Shown: one piece after another, positions 1 to 7,730 of the stretch
Numbering within the stretch: position 1 is the stretch's first letter
How the letters are laid out: each line of letters starts with the position of its first letter
Assembly: GCF_018129385.1 (NCBI RefSeq)
Contig: NZ_JAFCLN010000004.1
Location: 424,131-488,130, forward strand
Length of the DNA: 64,000 nucleotides
Source of the DNA: Bradyrhizobium lablabi
GTDB taxonomy: Bacteria; Pseudomonadota; Alphaproteobacteria; Rhizobiales; Xanthobacteraceae
Direction of reading: 5' to 3'
Program-made: the position numbers and the translations under genes
The notes under the pieces: model-generated
Database searches by the model: none
The model's input: the letters and a program-made list of their open reading frames with translations, nothing else
Told to the model about the DNA's origin: nothing

Positions 1-1178
1 GAAGAGGCGTTGAAATTGTAGTGCCGCGCCGCAGAGCCAAGCTCATGCTTGACCTGGCGCAGGATCGCGTAGCGGTCGGTCTTGAAGGGATCATCGCCCG
101 GCCAGACCTGCTCGATGATCTCCATGCCCGGGTCCTTGCCATGGGAATGGATGCCGATGAGGCGGCCGCCCGGCCGCAGCGATTTCACCAGTGGCGTGAT
201 CACCTTCGAGGCCTTGAACTCGACGCTGGCCCGCGCGCGATAGGGCTGCGAAGCGATGACGAGGTCGTAATCCGCCATCACCCGGCCCGGCCGCGGCATG
301 ATCGGATCGAGCAGGAAGGAATGATCCTCGCGCCGCAGGGTCAGGATGATCGGCCTCGTGTAGACCGGGTTGCCCGACGTTTTGCTGATCCCTGCCCGCC
401 AGTTCTCCGCCAGAAATCCCTCGAGCTCGGCGATCTGCTCGGCAAAGCCGTGCGCCGTATTGCCTGACAGCGTGACGTCCTTCCAGATCAGGCCTTGCGC
501 GGCGGAGGCCGAACGCGGCGTCAGCCATGGCGCTTCCGCGTAATAGAGGTTGGTGACGACGAGCACGGTGGCCGGATGCTCGAACAGCCGGTCGGCCATC
601 TTTTCCAGCATCAGCCGCACGTCCTCGTAGCTGATTTCCTTCGCCACGACATAAAGCGGCATGGTCGGAAAGCGCGCATGCACCGCGCGCATCACGCGCG
701 AGAGCACGGTGCCGTCGCCAACGCCGGCATCGAAGATGCGAAGTGCGGGAGGAGCCGGCTGAAGATTGCCGAGCTCCAGCGAAATCCGGCTGCCGATTTC
801 GGTCTTCTCGCTACAGGTCGAGACGAACAGCAGGTATTTCTGCCGGTTGTCGAAGAAGCGAAAACCGGGCGGCGCGATCTCGGCGGCTATGACAGCGCCG
901 TTGGCCGGCCTGGCCTGTGGCAGATGCCCATTTGGCGCAGGCAGCGACGCAGGGCGATGCTCGGACAGATAGGCGCGCACCTTGTCGAGCGTGCCGGTGG
1001 TGATGCGCGCGCCGTCGCGTAGGCGCGATACCAGCTTGCCGTCATTGACGACGAGCCGGCCGAACGTGGATTCCGCCGTCTGCGTCGCGCGGCAAAATTC
1101 CCTGATCTCGCCGAGTATCTGGTCGGCGGTGGGGGTGACGTGTCCGTGGATGTTTTCTTGGCGTTCCTCGATCCGCAC
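1..1178 (-). CDS. SAM-dependent methyltransferase with N-terminal HTH-like segment (partial, 3' end outside window)
   Basis: The minus frame is open from a GTG at 1178 to the window edge, so the C-terminus is missing. About 392 codons are visible. A GGGGAG ribosome site lies just upstream of the GTG. Residues about 145-160 read IFDAGVGDGTVLS, a class I SAM-binding motif I, and later blocks (VLVVTNLYYAEAPWL, GRVMADYDLVIASQPY, LRPGGRLIGIHSHGKD) fit a Rossmann methyltransferase. The first 70 residues look separate: the segment STFGRLVVNDGKLVSRL resembles a short helix-turn-helix seen in alphaproteobacterial regulators. Substrate unknown. It lies 124 bp downstream of the metal pump genes on the same strand and may be read through from them. 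The methyltransferase fold is fairly sure; the HTH reading is inference. Confidence 0.75.
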   Translation of the reverse strand, partial: MRIEERQENIHGHVTPTADQILGEIREFCRATQTAESTFGRLVVNDGKLVSRLRDGARITTGTLDKVRAYLSEHRPASLPAPNGHLPQARPANGAVIAAEIAPPGFRFFDNRQKYLLFVSTCSEKTEIGSRISLELGNLQPAPPALRIFDAGVGDGTVLSRVMRAVHARFPTMPLYVVAKEISYEDVRLMLEKMADRLFEHPATVLVVTNLYYAEAPWLTPRSASAAQGLIWKDVTLSGNTAHGFAEQIAELEGFLAENWRAGISKTSGNPVYTRPIILTLRREDHSFLLDPIMPRPGRVMADYDLVIASQPYRARASVEFKASKVITPLVKSLRPGGRLIGIHSHGKDPGMEIIEQVWPGDDPFKTDRYAILRQVKHELGSAARHYNFNAS

Positions 1179-1302
1179 GGTGTTCTCCCCGCGGTTTTCC
1201 CTCGTGCAATCAAGGGACGGTCCGCAAGGGACGTCAACCACAAACCGAGTGGGCAGGAATCATGGGCAGATGCCCACAGCCGTGCGGGTCCGGATTCTGC
1301 TG

Positions 1303-4300
1303 CTACCGCAGGCGGCGGCGCGAGAAGAAGGAGATCAGGACCGGCAGCGTCACCAGGATAACCAGCGGCGCCAGCAGCATGCCGGTGACCACCACGACGG
1401 CGAGCGGCTTTTGCACCTGCGAGCCTATCCCTTCCGACCAGGCCGCCGGCAACAGGCCGACGCCTGCGACCGCGCAGGTCATCAACACCGGGCGCAATTG
1501 CAATTCGCCGGTGCGGACGATCGCCCGCATCCGCTCATAGCCTTCGTCGATGAGCTGGTTGTACTGCGACAGGATGATGATGCCGTCCATCACGGCAATG
1601 CCGAACAGGGCGATGAAGCCGATCGCGGCCGAGACGCTGAACGGGATGCCCGATATCAGGAGCCCGAGCACGCCGCCGAAAATCGCCATCGGGATCACGC
1701 TCATGGCCAGCAGCGTGTCGGCGAGCGATCCGAAATTGAACCACAGCAGCACGCCGATCAGCGCAAGGCTGATCGGCACCACGATCGACAGCCGCCGGAT
1801 CGCGTCCTTCAGATTGCCGAACTCGCCGACCCATTCGACCCGCGATCCCGGCGGAAGCTGGACCTTCTCGGCGACCTTTTCCTGCGCTTCCAGGATCGCG
1901 CTGCCGAGGTCGCGGTCGCGCACCGAGAACTTGATGGGCAGGTAGCGCTCCTGCCCCTCACGATAGATGTAGGCGGCGCCCGAGATCAGGTTGATCGAGG
2001 CGACCTCGCTCAGCGGGATCTGCGTGATCGATCCGCCCGCCCCCGCAACGCCGATGCGCAAATTCTGGATCGCCTCCGCGCTCTTGCGATATTCCGGCGC
2101 AAGGCGGACGATGATCGGGAAATGCCGGTCGCTGCCGGGCTCGTAGAGGTCGCCGGCGCTATCGCCACCGATCGCGACCCGGATGGTGGCGTTGATATCG
2201 CCGGGCGAGAGGCCGTAACGCGCAGCGCGGGCGCGGTCGATATCGATCTGGATGGTGGGCTGGCCGAGCGAGGTGAATACCGCCAGATCCGTGACGCCCT
2301 GCACAGTCGACAACACCTGCTTGATCTTGTTCGCGGTGTCCGTCAGCGTTTGAAGGTCGTTGCCGTAGAGCTTGATCGAGTTCTCGCCCTTCACGCCGGA
2401 GACGGCTTCGGAGACGTTGTCCTGAAGGTATTGCGAGAAATTGAACTCGACGCCGGGAAATTTTTCCTGCAATTGCGCGAGCAGTTGCGCCGTCAGCTCC
2501 TCCTTGTCGCGGGTGCCCGGCCATTCGCTTGCCGGTTTCAGCGGCGCGAAGAATTCCGCGTTGAACAGGCCGGCGGCATCGGTGCCGTCGTCGGGACGGC
2601 CCTGCTGCGACACCACCGATTCCACCTCGGGGCGCGCACGAATGACCTTCCGCATCTCGTTGACATAGGTGTTTCCCTCCTGGAGCGAGATGGTCGACGG
2701 CAGCGTCGCCCGGATCCAGAGATTGCCCTCCTCCAGCTTGGGCAGGAATTCGAGGCCGAGCAGCCGGGCGAAGATGATGGTCAGGACCACCAGTCCCGCG
2801 GCGCCGGTCATCACGATCCTGCGGTTGGCGAGCGCCCAGTTCAGCACCGGCATGTAGAGCCGGTCGAGGAACCTCATGATCCGAGTCTCGGTCTCCTCGA
2901 TATGCGCCGGCAGGATGATCGCGCTCAGCGCCGGCGTCACGGTGAAGGTGGCAAGCAGGCCGCCGAACAGCGCATAGGCATAGGTGCGCGCCATCGGCCC
3001 GAAGATGTTGCCCTCGACCCCGCTCAGCGTGAACAACGGAATGAACGCGGCGATGATGATGGCGGCGGCAAAGAAGATCGAGCGTGACACGTCGGCGGCG
3101 GCGGACAGGATGGCATGGCTCTTGATACCCATCACCGTCTCGTAGGACATGTGGCTCTGCTCGACTTCCGACAGCGCCGTGGTCTGCGACAGGCGCCGGA
3201 AGATCGCTTCCACCATGATCACGGTGCCATCCACGATCAATCCGAAATCGATCGCGCCGACCGACAAGAGGTTGGCGGACTCGCCGCGCAGCACCAGGAT
3301 GATCACGGCGAAGAACAGCGCAAAGGGAATCGTCGCGCCGACGATCAGCGCGCTGCGCAGGTCGCCCAGGAACATCCATTGCAGCAGCACGATCAAGAGG
3401 ATGCCGGTCAACATGTTGTGCAGCACGGTGTGAGTGGTGATGTCGATCAGATCCTTGCGATCGTAGATGCGCTCGATCCGCACGCCCGGCGGCAAAATGC
3501 TGGAATTGTTGATGCTGTTGACGAGCTGCTCGACGCGGGCGATCGTCGGCGAGCTCTGCTCGTTGCGGCGCATCAGCACGATGCCCTGCACGATGTCGTC
3601 GTCCTGGTCGATGCCGGCGATCCCGAGCCGCGGCTTTTCGCCGATCGTCACGGTCGCGATATCCTTGACCAGCACCGGATTGCCGCCGGATTGCGACACC
3701 ATGGTGTTGTTGAGGTCGTCGATCGAGCGGATCAGGCCGACGCCGCGCACCACGGCCGATTGCGCGCCGATGTTGACGGTATTGCCGCCGACATTGATGT
3801 TGGCATTGCTGACGGCCTGCATCACCTGCGGCAGTGTCAGGCCGAAGGCAATCAGCTTGTTGAAATCGACCTGCAACTCGTAGGTCTTGGACTTGCCGCC
3901 CCAGCCGACGACGTCGATCACTCCAGGCACGGCTCGGAAGCGGCGTTGCAGCACCCAGTCCTGTAATGTCTTGAGATCGAGCACGCTGTAATTCGGCGGG
4001 CCCTTGAGGCGGTAACGAAAAATCTCGCCGATCGGGCTGATCGGCGAGATGGTCGGCTGCACGCTGCCCGGCAGCGGCGGAAGCTGCGCCAGGCGATTCA
4101 GCACCTGCTGAAGCGCCTCGTCATAGGTATAGTCGAAGGAGAATTGCAGTTTGACGTCGGACAAGCCATAGAGCGAGATGGTCCGGATGGTGCGCAGGTT
4201 CTTGATGCCGGCGACCTGGGTCTCGATCGGGATGGTGATGTAGCGCTCGATCTCTTCCGACGACAGCCCCGGGCTTTGCGTCACGATGTCGACCATCGGC

Positions 4301-4428
4301 GGGGTCGGATCGGGATAGGCCTCGATGTTGAGGTGCCGGAATGCGAAGAGCCCGCCGACGAGCACGGCGATGAACATGCCGACCATCAAATAGCGGCGGT
4401 GGACGGCAAGAGCGACGAGACGATCCAT
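1303..4428 (-). CDS. czcA: CzcA/CusA-type heavy-metal efflux RND permease
   Basis: A 1041-residue inner-membrane RND protein, the usual length for the family. It should exchange protons for divalent or monovalent metal ions and pump them across the envelope. It begins with a membrane helix, then the periplasmic porter sequence, and repeats this architecture in the second half. The diagnostic TM4 motif of the HME subfamily is intact: D394-FGLIVDG with D400 and E407, matching the proton-relay acidic residues of CzcA. The adaptor gene ends 25 bp upstream, so the two form an operon. No outer-membrane CzcC-type factor is present nearby. Which metal is carried cannot be read from the sequence; the symbol denotes the family. 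Confidence 0.88.
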   Translation of the reverse strand: MDRLVALAVHRRYLMVGMFIAVLVGGLFAFRHLNIEAYPDPTPPMVDIVTQSPGLSSEEIERYITIPIETQVAGIKNLRTIRTISLYGLSDVKLQFSFDYTYDEALQQVLNRLAQLPPLPGSVQPTISPISPIGEIFRYRLKGPPNYSVLDLKTLQDWVLQRRFRAVPGVIDVVGWGGKSKTYELQVDFNKLIAFGLTLPQVMQAVSNANINVGGNTVNIGAQSAVVRGVGLIRSIDDLNNTMVSQSGGNPVLVKDIATVTIGEKPRLGIAGIDQDDDIVQGIVLMRRNEQSSPTIARVEQLVNSINNSSILPPGVRIERIYDRKDLIDITTHTVLHNMLTGILLIVLLQWMFLGDLRSALIVGATIPFALFFAVIILVLRGESANLLSVGAIDFGLIVDGTVIMVEAIFRRLSQTTALSEVEQSHMSYETVMGIKSHAILSAAADVSRSIFFAAAIIIAAFIPLFTLSGVEGNIFGPMARTYAYALFGGLLATFTVTPALSAIILPAHIEETETRIMRFLDRLYMPVLNWALANRRIVMTGAAGLVVLTIIFARLLGLEFLPKLEEGNLWIRATLPSTISLQEGNTYVNEMRKVIRARPEVESVVSQQGRPDDGTDAAGLFNAEFFAPLKPASEWPGTRDKEELTAQLLAQLQEKFPGVEFNFSQYLQDNVSEAVSGVKGENSIKLYGNDLQTLTDTANKIKQVLSTVQGVTDLAVFTSLGQPTIQIDIDRARAARYGLSPGDINATIRVAIGGDSAGDLYEPGSDRHFPIIVRLAPEYRKSAEAIQNLRIGVAGAGGSITQIPLSEVASINLISGAAYIYREGQERYLPIKFSVRDRDLGSAILEAQEKVAEKVQLPPGSRVEWVGEFGNLKDAIRRLSIVVPISLALIGVLLWFNFGSLADTLLAMSVIPMAIFGGVLGLLISGIPFSVSAAIGFIALFGIAVMDGIIILSQYNQLIDEGYERMRAIVRTGELQLRPVLMTCAVAGVGLLPAAWSEGIGSQVQKPLAVVVVTGMLLAPLVILVTLPVLISFFSRRRLR

Positions 4429-4453
4429 TCAGACCGGGTCTTTCGATAAGAGA

Positions 4454-5698
4454 TCAGCTACCCGAGGCCGCCCGGTCGATGAAAAGACTGCCCTTGGTGA
4501 CGATCATCTCGCCGGGCCTCAAATTGCCGACCACCTCGACCAGATCGCCGTTGGTAAGGCCCGGCCTGATCGAACGCAGTTCGATCGACTTGTCGGCGTG
4601 CGCCACCCAAACGCGGACCTGGTCGGCCTCATAGATCAGCGCCTGCTTCGGCACGCCGACCGCGGGATGATCGCTCGGCGAATAGATCGTGACGTTGGCG
4701 AACATTTCCGGCTTCAGCAGCCGGTCCTTGTTGTCGATGGTGGCGCGGACCAAGAGGCGGCGCGTCGCCGGATCGATCGCGGTCGCGACATAGTTGATGC
4801 GCGCATTCAGCGTGCGGCCCGGCAGCGCCAGCACGTTGAACGAAATCTCCTGCCCGACAGCAACGGTTGCCGCATCGCTCTCTCGCACGAAGGCGGTGAG
4901 CCACACGGTGGAGAAATCGCCGATCACGTAGACGGGATCGGCGGCGCCGGAATTGACGTATTGGCCGGGGCCGATCTTGCGCTGGACCACGGTGCCGCCG
5001 ATCGGCGCGAAGATCGTGGTCTCCGGATTGATGCGGCCCTTGTCCTGGAACGAGGCGATGTCCTCGTCGGACAGCCCGAGAATTTTCAGCTTGTTGCGCG
5101 CGGCTTCCAGCGCCGTTTGCGAGGAGCGCATGTCGTTCTGCGCCTGGATCAGCGTGGCCTGGGCCTGCTGAAAATCCTTCAGCGGCACCGCCTTGCCCTC
5201 GAACAGGTCGCTGGCGCGCTTGTTCTGGATTTCAGCGAGCGCGAGCGCCGACTTCGCCTTGTTCATCGCGGTCATCGCCGCGATGAAATCATTCTGCGCC
5301 TGCACGGTATCGGCGGCCTCGATCACGAACAGCGACTGGCCCTTGACGACGGCATCGCCCGGCCGCACCAGCAATCTCGTGACGCGACCGGCATAGGGCG
5401 AGAACACCGGTGTGGAACGGTCCTCATCGATCGCGATCTTGCCTTCGGTGACATGCTCGGCGCGAAACGCCTTTTCGACCACCGGCTGGATGCTCAGGCT
5501 GGCCCATTCGGCCGGCGTCGGCACGTAGCGGGTCAGGCTCTTGCGCGACTGGCTCGACACCTCGGAATGGCCGGTCCTGGCTCCGCTGCTATGCAAAAAA
5601 CCGTAGGCAGACGTGCCGGCGAGCAATAGCAAGGCAACGCCGACGGCCCGCGACCGAAGGCTAAGCGATTGCAATTGCTGTAAAAATTCTTTGCGCAT
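4454..5698 (-). CDS. czcB: Efflux RND periplasmic adaptor subunit (CzcB/CusB-like)
   Basis: A 414-residue membrane-fusion protein that links the downstream RND permease to an outer-membrane channel. An N-terminal hydrophobic segment (about residues 16-33, VGVALLLLAGTSAYGF) anchors or exports it. Then come a beta-barrel/lipoyl part (GRVTRLLVRPGDAVVKGQSL), an alpha-helical hairpin (NDFIAAMTAMNKAKSALALA through KNKL-like coiled-coil sequence), the second lipoyl half (APIGGTVVQRKIGPGQYV) and a C-terminal membrane-proximal domain. This order is typical of HlyD/CusB adaptors. It lacks the long His/Met-rich N-terminal extension of some metal adaptors, so metal delivery by this subunit is uncertain. 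It is the first gene of the operon with the permease. Confidence 0.85.
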   Translation of the reverse strand: MRKEFLQQLQSLSLRSRAVGVALLLLAGTSAYGFLHSSGARTGHSEVSSQSRKSLTRYVPTPAEWASLSIQPVVEKAFRAEHVTEGKIAIDEDRSTPVFSPYAGRVTRLLVRPGDAVVKGQSLFVIEAADTVQAQNDFIAAMTAMNKAKSALALAEIQNKRASDLFEGKAVPLKDFQQAQATLIQAQNDMRSSQTALEAARNKLKILGLSDEDIASFQDKGRINPETTIFAPIGGTVVQRKIGPGQYVNSGAADPVYVIGDFSTVWLTAFVRESDAATVAVGQEISFNVLALPGRTLNARINYVATAIDPATRRLLVRATIDNKDRLLKPEMFANVTIYSPSDHPAVGVPKQALIYEADQVRVWVAHADKSIELRSIRPGLTNGDLVEVVGNLRPGEMIVTKGSLFIDRAASGS

Positions 5699-5841
5699 GC
5701 GACCCGGTCTTGTTTCCCAGCGACGAAATGCCTCATCACTGCGCTAATAGTGCTCAATTCCTGTTCCAGACAACCTAAAAATCGCAAATAGCCTTGGCGG
5801 CGGCCGTTAAAATTTGGACAGAGCGCAGCCCGGCAATGCTG

Positions 5842-7245
5842 TCAGCCGCGCGCCGGCCATTTTGGCGGATGGCTGCCAAGCGGCATCGAGGGCCGGGCCC
5901 ACCAGGCCGGCGTCCTCGACAGGATCGCCGACGGCTTGACCGAACTCAGCGTGCCGAAGCCGGACCCCAGTTCTTCTAGCAGGGGTTTTACGCTCTCGCT
6001 TTTCAAATCCCCGGTTTTAAATCCGTCGGGAACGCGCCCGAGATTCCATAGCCACCGCCCGGTCCGCGCCAGCGACACCCGGACATGCCAGCTTCCGCCC
6101 TCGCGCGCCTGGCGCACCTTCGCCATCATGGCGCCGAACGCCATGAAGTAGCCGGTGGCGTGATCGAGCATCTGCGCCGGCAATTCCTTCGGTCCGTCGA
6201 CGCCTGCCGCCTGACCCTCGGCATGGTTGAAGCCGGTCGATGTCTGCACCAGCGAGTCAAAGCCGCGGCGATCCGCCCATGGCCCGGCATGGCCATAGGC
6301 CGACAGCGTGACATAGACGATGCCCGGATTGAGCTTTGCCGTATCCTCCGGCGAAAAGCCGAGCGCGGCGAGCGCACGCGGCCGATAGCCCTGCGAGAAG
6401 ATGTCGGCTTCACGCAGCAGGTCGCGCAGCGTGCTGCGGCCCTCTTCGCTCTTGAGGTCGATAAAGCTCGAAAGCTTGCCGCGGCTGTTGTCGATGGTGA
6501 GCCATGAGATCGCCGGCAACTCAGGACTGGACACCAGCATCACATCGGCGCCGTGCGCCGCCAGCGTGCGGCCGGCGACGGGACCGGCAATCACCCGCGA
6601 CAAATCGAGCACGCGAATGCCGGCCAGCGGCCGCTCGCCTTCCGGCCAGGGTTTTGGCGCGGCCTCGCCGATCTTTTCAATCGAGATCAGCGGCAGTGTG
6701 GCCAGCGCCTGCGCGTGCGGCGTTGCCGACCATTCTTCATACGAACGCATCATCGCGACCACGCAGCCGCCGGCATAGGCCGCGCTCTCGAACGCTTCCG
6801 CATCCCATTGCAGCAACGCGGCCTGAACCTCGTCGCGCTCGGCGTTGCAGTTCAGCACCTTGCAGACGGCGTCGCGATGATGCGGGAAGTTGGTGTGCAG
6901 GCGGACGAAGCGCTGGTCGCGGGTTTTATAGATGCCTGCGATCGCATCCCACGCCGGCGGCGGCGGTTTGCCGTCGACGCGCAAGTAGCGCTCGCTCCGG
7001 CATTCGACCACGGCATGGCGCATGTCGACCGTGACGTCCTGCGCTTCGCCGCTGCGCAACTTCCAGATATGCGCCGCGGCCAGTCCCGTGGCGGCAACGC
7101 TCGCCTGCGCCGCGGCGGCGACGCGAAACGATGACGGCAGTTGCGGCTCCTCGCCTCTGAGTGTGACCGCATCGAGCACGGTGGGATCGCCACCGACGGA
7201 AGTCCAGATGTCGTGGAGAATCTCGCGCGGGCTTTGCATAGCCAT
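5842..7245 (-). CDS. CaiB/BaiF family (class III) CoA-transferase
   Basis: A 467-residue protein with the core of family III CoA-transferases, which move CoA between carboxylic acids. Family signatures include LAGIRVLDLSRVIAGPVAGR, GADVMLVSSPELP, the DLKSEEGRSTLRDLLREADI block and VYVTLSAYGHAGPWADRRGF. The C-terminal phrase ARPSMPLGSHPPKWP is a common ending of alphaproteobacterial members. About 190 residues precede the main domain and also resemble the C-terminal part of the fold, so the protein looks like a rearranged or duplicated version. It is monocistronic. Substrate cannot be read from the sequence; related genes act in carnitine, oxalate and branched-chain acid metabolism. Confidence 0.8.
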   Translation of the reverse strand: MAMQSPREILHDIWTSVGGDPTVLDAVTLRGEEPQLPSSFRVAAAAQASVAATGLAAAHIWKLRSGEAQDVTVDMRHAVVECRSERYLRVDGKPPPPAWDAIAGIYKTRDQRFVRLHTNFPHHRDAVCKVLNCNAERDEVQAALLQWDAEAFESAAYAGGCVVAMMRSYEEWSATPHAQALATLPLISIEKIGEAAPKPWPEGERPLAGIRVLDLSRVIAGPVAGRTLAAHGADVMLVSSPELPAISWLTIDNSRGKLSSFIDLKSEEGRSTLRDLLREADIFSQGYRPRALAALGFSPEDTAKLNPGIVYVTLSAYGHAGPWADRRGFDSLVQTSTGFNHAEGQAAGVDGPKELPAQMLDHATGYFMAFGAMMAKVRQAREGGSWHVRVSLARTGRWLWNLGRVPDGFKTGDLKSESVKPLLEELGSGFGTLSSVKPSAILSRTPAWWARPSMPLGSHPPKWPARG

Positions 7246-7262
7246 CGTCCTTGCCTACCCTG

Positions 7263-7333
7263 AAAGCTCTGCGTCTTTTGTTTTAACGCGTTTTCCTCAC
7301 GCAATCCGAATCCACTCTGCTCGAAAACGCTAT
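7263..7333. repeat. Short interspersed repeat (acgcgttttc / gaaaacgct type)
   Basis: The segment has a core running acgcgttttcctcacgc, then cgaatccactctgctcg, then aaaacgctat. I recognise this arrangement as a frequent intergenic element in Bradyrhizobium and relatives. It ends a few bases before the small membrane-protein gene, so it may supply part of its 5' untranslated region. Copy number needs a genome search. Confidence 0.5.
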
Positions 7334-7351
7334 CGCATGGAAGGAGTTGCA

Positions 7352-7639
7352 ATGGCTGCGATCGATCCCTTGACCGCAGGAGCCGTGTTGCTGGCCACGG
7401 CCGCGACGGACGCGGTCTATGTCATGTTCACCGCGTCGGTCGTGGCGCGCAGGCGCGTGCCGGCGGCGACCTGGAGCAGCATCTGGTATGTGCTCTCCTC
7501 CTATGCGGTGATCAGCTACACCGAAAACTGGATCTATATCGCATTTGCCGCCGCGGGCTCGTGGGTGGGCGCGTATCTGACGATCACATTCCTGCACCGC
7601 CCGCCGGGCGGGCCGCCGGTCGGCGCGGCGCCGGAATAA
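7352..7639 (+). CDS. Small integral membrane protein of unknown function
   Basis: A 95-residue protein. The start at 7352 is preferred because AAGGAG lies 5-6 bases upstream; an in-frame ATG at 7337 has no such site. Three hydrophobic segments are visible: residues about 8-30 (PLTAGAVLLATAATDAVYVM), about 42-56 (WYVLSSYAVISYTENW) and about 58-80 (IYIAFAAAGSWVGAYLTITF). The tail is Pro/Gly-rich. I do not recognise a functional motif. It stands alone between a CoA-transferase and the dnaE2 cassette, flanked by two repeat elements. The reading is a real inner-membrane protein of the hypothetical class. Confidence 0.7.
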   Translation: MAAIDPLTAGAVLLATAATDAVYVMFTASVVARRRVPAATWSSIWYVLSSYAVISYTENWIYIAFAAAGSWVGAYLTITFLHRPPGGPPVGAAPE

Positions 7640-7645
7640 GTCTCA

Positions 7646-7727
7646 CGTCATTGCGAGGAGCAAAGCGACGAAACAATCCAGAATCCCGCCCGCGACTCTG
7701 GATTGCTTCGCTTCGCTCGCAATGACG
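7646..7727. repeat. Palindromic interspersed repeat (cgtcattgcgag family)
   Basis: The element starts cgtcattgcgag and ends ctcgcaatgacg, with inner arms aacaatccaga and tctggattgctt, so it can fold into a long imperfect hairpin. It fills the gap between the convergent small membrane gene and dnaE2, stopping 3 bp before the dnaE2 stop codon. A second family member is at 14904-15020. Such a hairpin could double as a bidirectional terminator. Confidence 0.75.
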
Positions 7728-7730
7728 GCT

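Noticed and set aside
982..3087. A 701-codon open frame on the plus strand
   Set aside because: It is antisense to the RND permease. Its composition (Arg/Asp/His-rich, low complexity) is typical of the shadow of a high-GC gene; the opposite strand gives clear family motifs.
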